In this document: positions 9,986-18,907 of the stretch, piece by piece
Numbering within the stretch: position 1 is the stretch's first letter
Layout of the letters: every line of letters starts with the position of its first letter
Assembly (NCBI RefSeq): GCF_001442615.1
Contig: NZ_LMXN01000006.1
Coordinates: forward strand, 186,001 to 250,000
DNA: 64,000 nt
Direction of reading: 5' to 3'
Source of the DNA: Algoriphagus resistens
GTDB taxonomy: Bacteria > Bacteroidota > Bacteroidia > Cytophagales > Cyclobacteriaceae
Made by a program: the position numbers and the translations under genes
The notes under the pieces: model-generated
Told to the model about the DNA's origin: nothing
Database searches by the model: none
What the model saw: only the letters and a program-made list of their open reading frames with translations

Positions 9986-10011
9986 CTTTTAGCAACTGAA
10001 TGACTCGCACA

Positions 10012-10042
10012 TAAAAAAGCCCTGATTTGGGAATCAGGGCCT
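10012..10042 (-). terminator. Rho-independent terminator
   Basis: GCCCTGATT and AATCAGGGC pair around a TGGG loop, with a run of A on the plus strand, that is a U-run for minus-strand transcripts. It lies 26 bases past the stop of the 195-aa secreted protein gene. Confidence 0.85.
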
Positions 10043-10067
10043 ATACTTAATAGTTGGCTTAATTATT

Positions 10068-10655
10068 TTAGAAATAAAGTGTCTTGCTTCTTCCTTGCTT
10101 GTCAGTCACTTTCAAATGAATTTCCTTTGAATCAAAGTTACTGAAAGAATAGTCTTTCTTAAAGCCTTCTGTCTGATCGACATGGTCAGCATAGATTACC
10201 TCCCCAGTTTCGTTTGAAAAGACTTCTACATCAACTCCCGGCTCCATCAATCCTACAACAGTGACTCTTACTGTATTTTCATCCAGCGTTTTACCATAGG
10301 CCATCAAAGGTAGCGATGCTTTAGACATTGGCTTTTCTTTAGTTGCAACAGTATAGATTACCTCTTCCTGATCCGTTACGATTTTCACCTGATATTCTCC
10401 TGCCGGCATGCCGTCCAAATTGTAGGGTACCATGATGTTTTCATCTTTGACACGTACTTTTTTATTGCTTAGGACTTTGCCCTCTTTGGATAAAATAGAA
10501 ATTTTGGCACTTCCGACTCCTTCATTAAGGGTGACATTGATTTTCTTAAAGTTGGAGTTAACCGAGGATAGTGATCTCAAGTCTTCTGCGGCGCTGGCTA
10601 CCAATGAGCTAAAAGATAATGCGCCTGCTAATGCTATTGTGAATAAGGTTTTCAT
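10068..10655 (-). CDS. secreted protein of unknown function
   Basis: A 195-aa exported protein: classical signal peptide with probable cleavage in VASA-AEDL (about residue 23), then beta-strand-rich sequence looking like one or two Ig-like/fibronectin-like modules (KINVTLNEGVGSAKISILSKEG; VRVTVVGLMEPGVDVEVFS). No catalytic motif or T9SS C-terminal signal is evident. It is monocistronic with its own terminator. Function is not recognised. Confidence 0.8.
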   Translation of the reverse strand: MKTLFTIALAGALSFSSLVASAAEDLRSLSSVNSNFKKINVTLNEGVGSAKISILSKEGKVLSNKKVRVKDENIMVPYNLDGMPAGEYQVKIVTDQEEVIYTVATKEKPMSKASLPLMAYGKTLDENTVRVTVVGLMEPGVDVEVFSNETGEVIYADHVDQTEGFKKDYSFSNFDSKEIHLKVTDKQGRSKTLYF

Positions 10656-11070
10656 ATTATGCTGGTTTAAATTTTTAGATTTTCTGTTATGCTCTCCTTA
10701 TTGCCAAGGGCATACCAATCCAAAAATCAATTCTCTAGAGAAGGTCACTTATTTTTCAAAACATTAATTTAAAAACAGGTTTTTCGAAATTTAATTCTGA
10801 ACAAAACACGTTTATTTAACCAAACCTGTACAAAATATGGTCACTTCGGTGTTCGACTGTATTGCCAGCGGACACTAGTTGCATGATTTTAGCTTTTAGC
10901 AGGTTGCATCATTCCATGTGTATTAAGAGAATTTAATTTTCAAAAAATTTAAAAGCTTATACTTTAAGCTGAATAACCAGTAATTTCCTGTACGCTTTCG
11001 AACACACTTCGTCCGATTGGAATCAAGATCACAGATAATTCTTTACTTTTTTGAACAGGTTTATTTTTAT
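10656..11070. other. intergenic region bordering the IS remnants
   Basis: No coding sequence seen. It holds the upstream region of the secreted protein gene and a short AGCTTA/TAAGCT stem near 10955-10975. This is the left border of the decayed accessory region. Confidence 0.4.
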
Positions 11071-11117
11071 GTGCCATCCCCCCTTCATCGCTTTAGCGTG
11101 GATGGGATATAAGGCAC
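11071..11117 (-). repeat. subterminal hairpin of an IS200/IS605-type element
   Basis: Imperfect palindrome with outer arms GTGCC...GGCAC, inner arms CCATCC...GGATGG and CGCT/AGCG at the tip. It sits directly downstream of the tnpA remnant on the minus strand, where IS200/IS605 elements carry the hairpin recognised by their Y1 transposase. The coordinates may be off by a base or two. Confidence 0.6.
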
Positions 11118-11125
11118 AAGGATAA

Positions 11126-11469
11126 CTAACCTTGTGAAAGGATATATTGACCGATAGTCTCCTGTGACGCTTCACCTAGTGGACAAACAAAGAACCCATC
11201 GCCCCAGGGTAAATGCCGGTACCGATAATACCGACGTAACATACCAGAATGTAACAACCCTAATTGACGGGTGGATTCTTGTTTTAACCTAAGGACCATT
11301 TGTGGTACAGCTAGCCGGGGAATGTACCGGATAAGAAAATGGATAGGGTTTATATTGGGTACCATTACTTCAGTTTCAAAATCTTCATTACCTGCTATGG
11401 ATTGAAAAATAGGGTTTAAACCATCATTTAACTGGCCTACCAAGATATTTCTACGATACTTAGCCCATC
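11126..11469 (-). pseudogene. IS200/IS605 TnpA transposase, 5'-truncated
   Basis: The minus strand encodes WAKYRRNILVGQLNDGLN, then PNINPIHFLIRYIP (position of the HUH motif DHxHFL, but with the first His lost), then GDGFFVCPLGEASQETIGQYI, the typical TnpA C-terminus. A stop lies just before WAKYRR, and the N-terminal third with the initiation codon is missing. The left inverted repeat of the IS5-family element begins at the break, so that insertion or a later deletion probably removed the 5' end. The degenerate HUH motif implies it was already inactive. Confidence 0.8.
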
Positions 11470-11589
11470 CTTAAAAACAGATTAAACATTTGATTATCAA
11501 TAGTTTGTGTTTGTTTTCGGTATGATTTTCGCCTTTAAATATGCAAGAAATGAGTGTTTTTGTTTTAAAACCTTGCAAATTTTTCCCTT

Positions 11590-11826
11590 ATGTTGGCTAA
11601 GAAACCGATTGATAACGGCCCCAGTTTATTCTATTCTTCCCTCTCTGTAATGCTTAACCAGAAGCATCCGCTGTATATTTTAGCAGATCAGGTAAACTGG
11701 TCTGTTTTTGAAGAGGCCTTTGCCCCCTTGTACTGTCAGGATAACGGCCGGCCTGCAAAACCGATCAGGTTAATGGTTGGCCTGCTGATCCTCAAACACC
11801 TGCGCAATGTTTCTGATGGGGGATAG
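11590..11826 (+). pseudogene. IS5-family transposase, N-terminal part (frameshifted)
   Basis: First 78 codons of the transposase, with the DUF772-type N-terminal domain: LFYSSLSVMLNQKHPLYILA and CQDNGRPAKPIRLMVGLLIL. The frame ends at TAG after VSDGG, within a run of five G (11818-11822). The second part, beginning VEQWSENTYYQYFCGE, continues in the -1 frame. One missing base in the G-run explains the break. A programmed -1 shift cannot be excluded, but the site is not a canonical slippery heptamer. Confidence 0.8.
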
Positions 11827-12962
11827 TGGAACAATGGTCAGAAAACACGTACTACCAATACTTTTGCGGGGAGCTGAACTTTGTTCCTGCAGCCCCCTGT
11901 GAGGCGTCTGAACTGGTGCACTTCCGCAAACGCATAGGCGAAAGCGGAATGGAACTTATTCTTAAAGAGAGTATCCGCATCAACGGGGAGGATGGGCGGG
12001 AAGAGCATGTGAGTGTGGACAGCACGGTACAGGAAAAGAACATTACCTATCCCAACGATGCAAAGCTACACCGTAAAATCATCTCCAAATGCCGGCCCAT
12101 CAGCAAGAGGCACCATCTAAAACAACGCCAGTCCTACACCTTTACCTTAAAGAAACTGGGCATCGACCAACGTTTCCGCAATCATCCCAAAAACAAGGGC
12201 AAAGCCCGCAAAGCGGATAAAAAAATAAAAACCATTGCCGGGAGAATGGTCCGCGAGCTGGAGAGAAACCTGCCTGCAGGTTCTTATGCAGAACAGATCG
12301 CTCTGTTCAAAAGAGTGCTGGGGCGAACAAGGGCGGATAAAAACAAGGTGTATTCCCTTTATGAGCCTGATGTGTGCTGTATCTCCAAGGGCAAGGAACA
12401 TAAGAAGTATGAATTTGGCAATAAGGTATCCATCGTCTACACCCAGAATACCGGGGTAATTGTAGGTGCAAGGGGCTTTAGGAATGAATACGACGGGCAT
12501 ACCCTGGAACCGGCGCTGCACCAGCACGGGTACTTAACGGGGAAGCGGGCGAAAAGTGCCACTGTAGACCGGGGCTACCGGGGTAAGAAAAAGATAGGTG
12601 AGACAGAAATATCCATACCTAAGCCATTCATCAATAAAAGTTTAAGCAAATACAAACAGAAAAAACTTAGAAACGGCTTTAAGCGAAGAGCAGCGATTGA
12701 ACCTGTAATCGGTCATTTGAAGTCAGATTATCGGTTAGGCCGCAATTTCTATAAAGGCATCTTTGGCGATAACATCAATAGTATACTTGCAGCTGCCGCA
12801 TTCAACTTCAAAAGGATGTACAGCAAGTACAAAAAAGCCCATTTTGGCTTCTTTTATAACTGGTTGAGGAACCTGGTGATGGCAGTCAGCGAATTGTCCG
12901 GCAAAAATAACATCTCGATAACCCCAAAATATGAAATCCCAAAACTGAAATGGGCTTTTTAA
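11826..12962 (+). CDS. IS5-family transposase, catalytic part
   Basis: 378-aa DDE transposase portion: the end of the N-terminal domain (SENTYYQYFCGE; ELVHFRKRIGE), first acidic residue in HVSVDSTVQEKNITYP, second in VDRGYRGKK, third in the RRAAIEPVIGHLKSD helix, all present. The nominal start is GTG at the frameshift and is probably not a real start; the protein would be made only if the upstream 78 codons were joined. Core residues are intact, so loss of activity, if any, is due to the single frameshift. Confidence 0.85.
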   Translation: MEQWSENTYYQYFCGELNFVPAAPCEASELVHFRKRIGESGMELILKESIRINGEDGREEHVSVDSTVQEKNITYPNDAKLHRKIISKCRPISKRHHLKQRQSYTFTLKKLGIDQRFRNHPKNKGKARKADKKIKTIAGRMVRELERNLPAGSYAEQIALFKRVLGRTRADKNKVYSLYEPDVCCISKGKEHKKYEFGNKVSIVYTQNTGVIVGARGFRNEYDGHTLEPALHQHGYLTGKRAKSATVDRGYRGKKKIGETEISIPKPFINKSLSKYKQKKLRNGFKRRAAIEPVIGHLKSDYRLGRNFYKGIFGDNINSILAAAAFNFKRMYSKYKKAHFGFFYNWLRNLVMAVSELSGKNNISITPKYEIPKLKWAF

Positions 12963-12992
12963 GGATCGACTAATTCGCAGAACTTAAACGGA

Positions 12993-13025
12993 ATGCCAAA
13001 GGCTTATTAGGAAAGCCTTTGGCAT
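12993..13025. repeat. perfect 13-bp inverted repeat
   Basis: ATGCCAAAGGCTT and AAGCCTTTGGCAT around a 7-base loop, 27 bases outside the IS5 right end. There is no U-run, so it is a weak terminator at best. It may be an IS end or a stabilising structure. Confidence 0.6.
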
Positions 13026-13197
13026 TGCCTATCCAAAAACAGTCAATGTATTTTTTTAAATGGTCTGGCGGCTTAATAGTTTGATACATTTTGTGTCTAA
13101 TTTAAAGTTTAGGGTCTCACCTATCATGACCGCTTCGATAAAGAGTTTTAAACGAATTACGTCAAAAAAAAATCTACTTTGCGAATGCAATCAATGA

Positions 13198-14172
13198 CTA
13201 AAAATATAAGGAGGGTGTAGTGCCTGTCCACCTTTTAAATGCTCGGACAAAAGCGCTGGATTCATTGTACCCAAGTGAATAGGCTACATCTTTTATCTGG
13301 TTATTCCGGTCCTTTAAATACTCCAATGCTAGTTCCTTTCTGACATTGTCCACGATTTCTTTAAAAGAGCAGCCTTCTTCACTTAATTTCCGCTGTAAAG
13401 TCCTGGAACTCAAATTAAAATTGGCTGCCACATCGTCAATAGAGAGGATCTTTAAATAGGAATTACTCATGATATAAGTGCTCACCCTATTTTTTAAGGA
13501 TTCAAATTGGGTTAAATCCAACGTAGAAGTTTCCAATAACAAGGTTTTCAAATACGCTTGCATCCTGTAGTTGGCAGTAATCACGGGTATGCCCATCAAT
13601 TTTAAATCAACGGAAATGGACATTTTATCAGCGTGTTGAAAATCATTGCATCGGAGAACCCGGCAATATTCATCCGATTCATGGGCTGATAAAGGTCCAA
13701 CTATTTTGTTGGGCGTTATTTTATCATTGATAAGGCCATCTAACTCATGAATTACCAAAGCTGCTATAAAATCCCGAATACTTTTATAATAATAAGGGCA
13801 TTGCTTCCTAATTTCTTGGTTGGCCCGTAGTTCAATTTTGACTTGATCTTCTAACACTTCAGATGTTAATTCAAAGCCTTCTGCCATTAGAGGTACCATC
13901 GAAGCACCTTTTGCAAGTGCCTCTCCTACGGTATTACTAGTGGTGATTAGTTGACCTACAATCCCCAAGGCTGACACCTGCATGGATTCACCGAAATGAA
14001 GACCAAAGAGCTGATCACCTGATTGCTCCATGATACCTTTCCAAAGGCTGTCCAATTCCCGGGAAGTAAAAGACGCAGAAGGATTACTGAGGGAATGGAA
14101 TGGAGTTAAGGACACGTTCCGCAAGGTACAATAGGCTCTTAAAGCTGATAAAAATTGGGTTTGAAAGTCCAT
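13198..14172 (-). CDS. AraC-family transcriptional regulator, OruR-like
   Basis: 324 aa: an N-terminal Arabinose_bd-type domain (about 1-190, LFGLHFGESMQVSALGIVGQ) and a C-terminal HTH_18 DNA-binding domain (about 240-324) with the closing DVAYSLGYNESSAFVRAFKRWTGTTPSLY. It is divergent from the small membrane protein at 14284, with 111 bases between starts, and is the natural candidate regulator of that gene and perhaps of the downstream haloperoxidase remnant. Confidence 0.9.
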   Translation of the reverse strand: MDFQTQFLSALRAYCTLRNVSLTPFHSLSNPSASFTSRELDSLWKGIMEQSGDQLFGLHFGESMQVSALGIVGQLITTSNTVGEALAKGASMVPLMAEGFELTSEVLEDQVKIELRANQEIRKQCPYYYKSIRDFIAALVIHELDGLINDKITPNKIVGPLSAHESDEYCRVLRCNDFQHADKMSISVDLKLMGIPVITANYRMQAYLKTLLLETSTLDLTQFESLKNRVSTYIMSNSYLKILSIDDVAANFNLSSRTLQRKLSEEGCSFKEIVDNVRKELALEYLKDRNNQIKDVAYSLGYNESSAFVRAFKRWTGTTPSLYF

Positions 14173-14250
14173 ATCAGATAGCAGGATTAATCTGTCGTCA
14201 AATGATAATTGAATGGCAGGTAAAGATAATTACAACGGTGGTATCCGCCC

Positions 14251-14258
14251 TACTTTTG
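14251..14258 (+). promoter_or_regulatory. -7 box candidate for the 123-aa membrane protein
   Basis: TACTTTTG fits the Bacteroidetes TAnnTTTG -7 consensus and lies 25 bases upstream of the ATG at 14284. The -33 region has only a poor match, as expected for an activator-dependent promoter next to a divergent AraC gene. Confidence 0.4.
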
Positions 14259-14283
14259 AGGTATAACTTAAACAACATTAATC

Positions 14284-14655
14284 ATGCTTACTTTATCAAA
14301 CATTCTAAAAATCAACGCCCTGAGCTCAGGAGCAACAGGTCTGCTACTAGTAATCTTTTCTAAATTTTCTGCAAATCTATTTGCGGTAACCTTGGAGATT
14401 CCCTTTATAAGCACGGGATTCTTTCTGCTGGTATTCTCAGTGTTTGTAGCCTACCAAGCCTATCAAACCCCACTAAATGTAAAAGACATAGTACCAATTA
14501 TCTGGATAGATAGACTCTGGGTAATTGGAAGCTTAGTATTAGTCGTATTCCTATACGACTCTATTTCAACCCTAGGAGTTGTAATTATTCTGGCAATTGC
14601 AGGCTGGGTTGGACTGATGGCCTATTTGCAAAATTCCAAATTGATCAGGGTGTAA
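14284..14655 (+). CDS. small four-helix membrane protein
   Basis: 123 aa with four hydrophobic segments (about 12-30, 38-60, 70-90, 95-115) and no soluble domain. Family not recognised; proteins of this shape are often found beside AraC regulators. It is transcribed divergently from the AraC gene at 13198-14172 and followed by a broken secreted hydrolase gene. Confidence 0.7.
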   Translation: MLTLSNILKINALSSGATGLLLVIFSKFSANLFAVTLEIPFISTGFFLLVFSVFVAYQAYQTPLNVKDIVPIIWIDRLWVIGSLVLVVFLYDSISTLGVVIILAIAGWVGLMAYLQNSKLIRV

Positions 14656-14769
14656 AACCCCATCCTAAAGCAACATTTATCGTCCAATTGGATGTCTGTT
14701 TTCTTCTATCCAGAACACATATTATATCAAAACATTCGGGATTATTAATCCCTAAATACACCTATAAAA

Positions 14770-15668
14770 ATGAAGAATTTATGTTTTGCTCTAGGTATAG
14801 CCTTCGCTATACTAGTATTAGGGCAGCAAAACCTAGCGGCCCAACACAGCCGAATTTCCATCTCCGAAGATGTGAGTTTATACTACAAAGACTGGGGCAA
14901 AGGCAAGCCTTTGATTTTCCTTCACAGCTGGGGGGGGTAAATTCGGACATATGACAGTATCAAATGAACCACTTGGCTAATTCGGGCTATCGCTGCATTG
15001 CCTACGACCGGCGTGGACATGGCCGGTCTGACCAGCCGTGGACTGGCTATACTTACGATACCCTTGCTTCAGATCTAAACAAGCTTATAGAAAATCTGGA
15101 ATTGGAAAATGTTACCCTGATAAGCCATTCCATGGCTGGCGGTGAAATCATTCGTTACCTGACAAATTATGGGCAGGAGAAAATAGCTCAGATCATATTG
15201 ACCTCTCCAAACCTTCCATTCATGCTAAAGAGTGAAGACAACCCCCAAGGAATAAACAAAGAAGTAATAGATCAATTCACCCACTATTTACAGCTGGATA
15301 TCCATGGTACCATTCGTGCCGGAGTTGGGAGTTTCTTTGGCGATACTCCTGTGGTTTCCAAGGATATGATAGAATGGGGAATCTCTCTCTTTTCACAAGC
15401 CTCGCTACGGGCACTAATAGAATGTAACCGAAGTAATATGCAGACAGATTTCAGGAATGAACTGAAAAATATAACTATCCCTACCCTGATTATCCATGGC
15501 GATGCGGATGTATCAGCACCAATTACACTCACTGCGGAAAGAAGTAAGGAGCTTATGCCTCATGCAAGGTTACTGGTGTACAATGGAGCGCCCCATGGAA
15601 CCGTACTAACCCATAAAGAGCAAATGGCAAAGAATATTGAATCCTATATTAAAGAAACAGCAAAGTGA
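14770..15668 (+). pseudogene. secreted haloperoxidase-like alpha/beta hydrolase, broken
   Basis: Starts MKNLCFALGIAFAILVLG with a signal peptide ending near NLAAQ. It continues VSLYYKDWGKGKPLIFLHSWGG and breaks at a run of eight G (14930-14937); one more G restores the frame (VNSDI). A TGA then replaces the expected Trp before QYQMNHLANSGYRC. The remainder (from 14964) is well preserved: YDRRGHGRSDQPW, nucleophile elbow SHSMAGGE, catalytic Asp in IIHGDADVSAP and His in GAPHGT. With two lesions it cannot give full-length protein. A hairpin GACCCC/GGGGTC follows the stop at 15667-15682. Confidence 0.85.
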
Positions 15669-15774
15669 CCCCTTGTGGGGTCAAGGCCAAATTACTTCTC
15701 TGTATGGTTGGCCATAACCAATTCCCAAATGATGCTTAAAGATTCTATTAATTAAACCCTCAAAATAAATTACT

Positions 15775-16158
15775 ATGAAACTAAATGCAGGAATTATAAC
15801 CGAAAAAATGGAGGAGAGTAAGAAGTTCTATACTGAGAAACTGAACTTTGGAATAACCTTTGAAAACGAGTTCTACCTGTTGTTGCATACACCCAATAAG
15901 GAGGAGCAACTCAGTTTTTTACTGCCCAACCATCCCTCCCAAAAACCCCTATTTCAGAAACCTTTCAATGGAGAAGGCATGTATCTGACGATAGATGTGG
16001 AAGATGTGGATAAGCTTTACCGCACCCTGAAGGAAAAAGGAGTTGAGATTGAAATAGAAATCCGTAACGAACCCTGGGGTGACAGGCATTTTGCCATTGT
16101 TGATCCAAATGGGATAGGTATTGATTTTGTGACCTATACCACACCGGAGGAAAATTAG
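15775..16158 (+). CDS. VOC-superfamily (glyoxalase/bleomycin-resistance fold) protein
   Basis: 127 aa with two beta-alpha-beta-beta-beta modules: MKLNAGIITEKMEESKKFYTE and GMYLTIDVEDVDKLYRTLKEKGVE, ending EPWGDRHFAIVDPNGIGIDFV. Such proteins are metal-dependent isomerases/lyases or drug-binding proteins; the substrate is not predictable. A close paralogue with an added signal peptide lies at 25949-26413. It is followed by a good terminator. Confidence 0.9.
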   Translation: MKLNAGIITEKMEESKKFYTEKLNFGITFENEFYLLLHTPNKEEQLSFLLPNHPSQKPLFQKPFNGEGMYLTIDVEDVDKLYRTLKEKGVEIEIEIRNEPWGDRHFAIVDPNGIGIDFVTYTTPEEN

Positions 16159-16171
16159 CATAGCATTTAGG

Positions 16172-16211
16172 AAAAGCGACCAACTTAAAATTCAGGGCTG
16201 GTCGTTTTTTT
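16172..16211 (+). terminator. Rho-independent terminator after the VOC gene
   Basis: CGACCA (16177-16182) pairs with TGGTCG (16199-16204), followed by seven T. It lies about 15 bases past the VOC stop. Confidence 0.75.
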
Positions 16212-16651
16212 ATGCGTTGATCGTATTGGAAGCTATTCTGGATCAACCATTACCGGTTACAAAGTGAAGGTAGGATGTGCGAAGTCTTGCATCATGTTGC
16301 GATACTAGCAAGGCTTCAAAAACTGATTATTTATTGAGTTATTGTATTGGACCATCTGCTCTTTGGCTGTGGGATTGCTTTTTCTAGTTAAACCAATCTC
16401 ATAATCATCTTCGCTACCCACCGATACACATACTTCCCTAACTTCTTTTCCCTTTAGAATTCAGTGGTTGCATCAGGTAGTTTCCTGTCAACTCCCTGTT
16501 TTTGAAGAATATCACCTTCCCCTAGCCCATCAATGAAAACGAGCGATTATCCTGAAAAATAGGTTGACTTGACTTTATTGAAAATCGAACAGGGGTAAGC
16601 TATGCCTTAGTAATGAATGTATTTCTCTATCCTTAATCCCTTAAAGAGCAC
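16212..16651. other. gene-free stretch, possibly a decayed gene
   Basis: No intact frame. The minus strand around 16390-16440 can be read as EVCVSVGSEDDYEIGL, which faintly resembles the VSVGxxE segment of alpha/beta esterases, but it is interrupted on both sides. I cannot support a gene call. Confidence 0.3.
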
Positions 16652-17200
16652 CTAACTTATAAGCACTCCAATTAACAATAAAAGCAGAATGCCAAGTACC
16701 GAGCCAGCGAAGAGATAAAAACGACTAATCCGAAAACTATGGGAATACTGTAGGCCAATTCTAACAAACAGAATTCCAGGAATGCCAAATATAAGCCATG
16801 CTGCTCCATGATTGAACCAGCCTTCTGCCTGCATATTTGAAATACCTTTACCCGTTGATTCCCATAATCCAACCAGAACCAGAAGCTTTACGAAAAGTTC
16901 TGCCAAAGGATAAACCAACTGTCCACTAGAGCATGCAAACAAAGCAAGAGCAATAAGTTTGGTATTTCTTTTAACTGGAGTTGAATAGGTACGTAAAGCC
17001 ATAAATACAATCCCTAATGTAATAAGCCTTATTATGGACGCACCCAAGATAATCCAGCCTGTTTCATCTATCCGTTCTTGGTTGAAAATATGGTCTATAG
17101 ACCAAGCAGTCAACACATAAAAAGAGAATCCACCAATTATCAAAAGGAGCCAAAAAAAGGACCATTTGCTGGTGTTTGGTATTGCATCTAAACGTAGCAC
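16652..17200 (-). CDS. hypothetical multi-pass membrane protein
   Basis: 182 aa with five to six hydrophobic segments (WSFFWLLLIIGGFSFYVL; IILGASIIRLITLGIVFM; LALFACSSGQLVY; AAWLIFGIPGILFVRI; LFAGSVLGILLLLLIGVL). Family not recognised. It lies on the minus strand, 136 bases downstream of an acyltransferase gene, and could share its transcript. Confidence 0.7.
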   Translation of the reverse strand: MLRLDAIPNTSKWSFFWLLLIIGGFSFYVLTAWSIDHIFNQERIDETGWIILGASIIRLITLGIVFMALRTYSTPVKRNTKLIALALFACSSGQLVYPLAELFVKLLVLVGLWESTGKGISNMQAEGWFNHGAAWLIFGIPGILFVRIGLQYSHSFRISRFYLFAGSVLGILLLLLIGVLIS

Positions 17201-17336
17201 AAATTTCTATAAATAATTGGTTAATAATTGGTTAATACCCTAAGTACATTTTCATTCCCGGTGAAAAGTCAATAGCGCAACTCAATTGCATGAATGCCGA
17301 AGGTTTTACTATCCCTTTCAGGGATTCATCAAACAG

Positions 17337-18479
17337 TTAGCTGTTGGTAACTGGTTCTCCCATGTTAGCACCTTTGTTATCTTTAATTCCAAAAAACGGA
17401 TACAGTATTTTCACCCGCTTAAGTACTAATTCGTACAGGAACCAACAGCCGCCAAATGTGCCAATAAGCATCAGCAGCATTTTCCAACCATAGTGCATGG
17501 AATTTTCAATTAAGTAATAGCCAATAATGATAATTAGTGTTTGATGGAGGATATAAAATGGGTACACTGCTCTGTTTCTATAGTTTATAACTTTACTTTT
17601 CTTATTTAGGAAGGTTGCCGCATAACCAATAATCGCCAAAATCCAGCTCCACCGGTTGAAGCTGGCAAATAGGGGAATCCAAAATATGCTCATGTAATTC
17701 TCCCACATCCAGAGCATGGTCGGAAAAGAAATTACTCCTATGAGGATCGCAACATTTTTAATTTTTTTTACCGCTACCCAAAATTCATCTCCTATGCAAA
17801 TCAATATAAAGCCTGCTATAAAGCATGTAAAAAAATGAACTAAAGCATACCAGTCGCCCACCAAACTATTGGTGACAGGAAAATAAGGCTCCAAATAAAC
17901 TTCAATGAGGAATAACGGAATGATAAAAAGGTAAAGAGCTAAAGGTGATTTAGTAATCCATTTTTTCAAGGCAAGAACAAACACATTATCCTGCCTTCTT
18001 AGATATAAGAATAAAGGTATTGCGGCTAAGGACATCAGTAATAGATAGGGAAGAAACCACAAATGCGCCCAACTAAAATTCCCTATTGGATAAACCCCAC
18101 TAAAAAATTGAGGGTAAAAGGTTATATACGAGGAATAGTCATAGCCTTCAGCAATCCTACCTAAATAAATTTGTGGGGGTACAACTATTAGTGTACCCGC
18201 CAGTAAGGGCAGAAAAAGCCTCGTAAATCGTTCTCCAGCAAACTGTTTCCCACTCCGATGGGATAAGGCGAATCTTGTTCCCATTCCGGATATGACAAAT
18301 AAAATGGGCAATCTCCATCTATTAACAAACAACATGGGCCATCTTAGCCACTCCACTAATTCATTATTTTTTAACTCCCAATCCCAAGGGACAAAAAACA
18401 TTCCTATGTGGTACAGAATCAAAACATCAAAAACGATAACTCTAATCCAATCAATATCGTACCTTCTATTATTGGTCAT
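17337..18479 (-). CDS. acyltransferase 3 family membrane protein
   Basis: 380 aa with about ten transmembrane segments, related to the membrane O-acyltransferases that include MdoC/OpgC (glucan succinylation) and OafA. The signature is the N-terminal RRYDIDWIRVIVFDVLILYHIGMFF with the catalytic-type His after LY, followed by RLPILFVISGMGTRFAL. It probably acylates a surface or periplasmic glycan; the acceptor is unknown. Length is normal. Confidence 0.88.
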   Translation of the reverse strand: MTNNRRYDIDWIRVIVFDVLILYHIGMFFVPWDWELKNNELVEWLRWPMLFVNRWRLPILFVISGMGTRFALSHRSGKQFAGERFTRLFLPLLAGTLIVVPPQIYLGRIAEGYDYSSYITFYPQFFSGVYPIGNFSWAHLWFLPYLLLMSLAAIPLFLYLRRQDNVFVLALKKWITKSPLALYLFIIPLFLIEVYLEPYFPVTNSLVGDWYALVHFFTCFIAGFILICIGDEFWVAVKKIKNVAILIGVISFPTMLWMWENYMSIFWIPLFASFNRWSWILAIIGYAATFLNKKSKVINYRNRAVYPFYILHQTLIIIIGYYLIENSMHYGWKMLLMLIGTFGGCWFLYELVLKRVKILYPFFGIKDNKGANMGEPVTNS

Positions 18480-18907
18480 TAATTTTTTTGTTGTGTAGTA
18501 TAGTTTATTTTCACAGCATCCCTAAACAATATACCAGCAGCTATATTTCAATCATAAATGATTTTAATTCAGGTTCTATATGAGTAAATCAGTAAACTCA
18601 AAACAAAACACTTAAAATCATATCCTTTCTGCGTTTTAAAAAACACAGAAAGCAACAATACAGCCTTAGGTTATACCTACCTTTTCAGCATGGATTCTCT
18701 GTCACTACTTTAAACAGACCTCTCTTAACAATAGCATATCAGCCTACATTGTATTTACTCCTTCATCCTGATATAAAGAATATGACAGAACAGAAGAACT
18801 AATCAAAACAGGCTTTATGCTAAAGCCCAAGTCAATTCCTATTTATAGCCTAATTAGGGTAACTGAAGAAAGGTGGAGAAAGGAAGCGCTCACCTAATGC
18901 TTATGTC
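18480..18907. other. gene-free stretch
   Basis: An imperfect hairpin CTTTCTGCGTTTT / AACACAGAAAG lies near 18628-18656. At about 18800-18896 the plus strand reads ELIKTGFMLKPKSIPIYSLI, an open stretch without a start that I do not recognise, probably a gene relic. Nothing else is supported. Confidence 0.35.

Larger units (their letters stand above)
11467..12966 (+). mobile_element. IS5-family insertion sequence, about 1.5 kb
   Basis: Bounded by inverted repeats ATCCTTAAAAA (11467-11477) and TTTTTAAGGAT (12956-12966), an 11-bp perfect match. It encloses one transposase split by a frameshift. The transposase stop codon lies inside the right repeat. No convincing target-site duplication is seen: the flanks read TTAG on the left and CTAA on the right a few bases outside, which are complementary rather than identical. 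Confidence 0.8.

Noticed and set aside
11812..11830. Programmed -1 frameshift as the default reading of the IS5 transposase
   Set aside because: The site GAT GGG GGA TAG does not offer a canonical X XXY YYZ heptamer and no downstream pseudoknot is evident; a one-base loss is simpler.
11460..12975. Target-site duplication TTAG/CTAA around the IS5-family element
   Set aside because: The two tetramers are reverse complements, not direct repeats, so they do not constitute a duplication.
14688..14954. 88-codon frame as an independent gene
   Set aside because: It is an out-of-frame shadow of the signal-peptide part of the broken haloperoxidase that starts at 14770.
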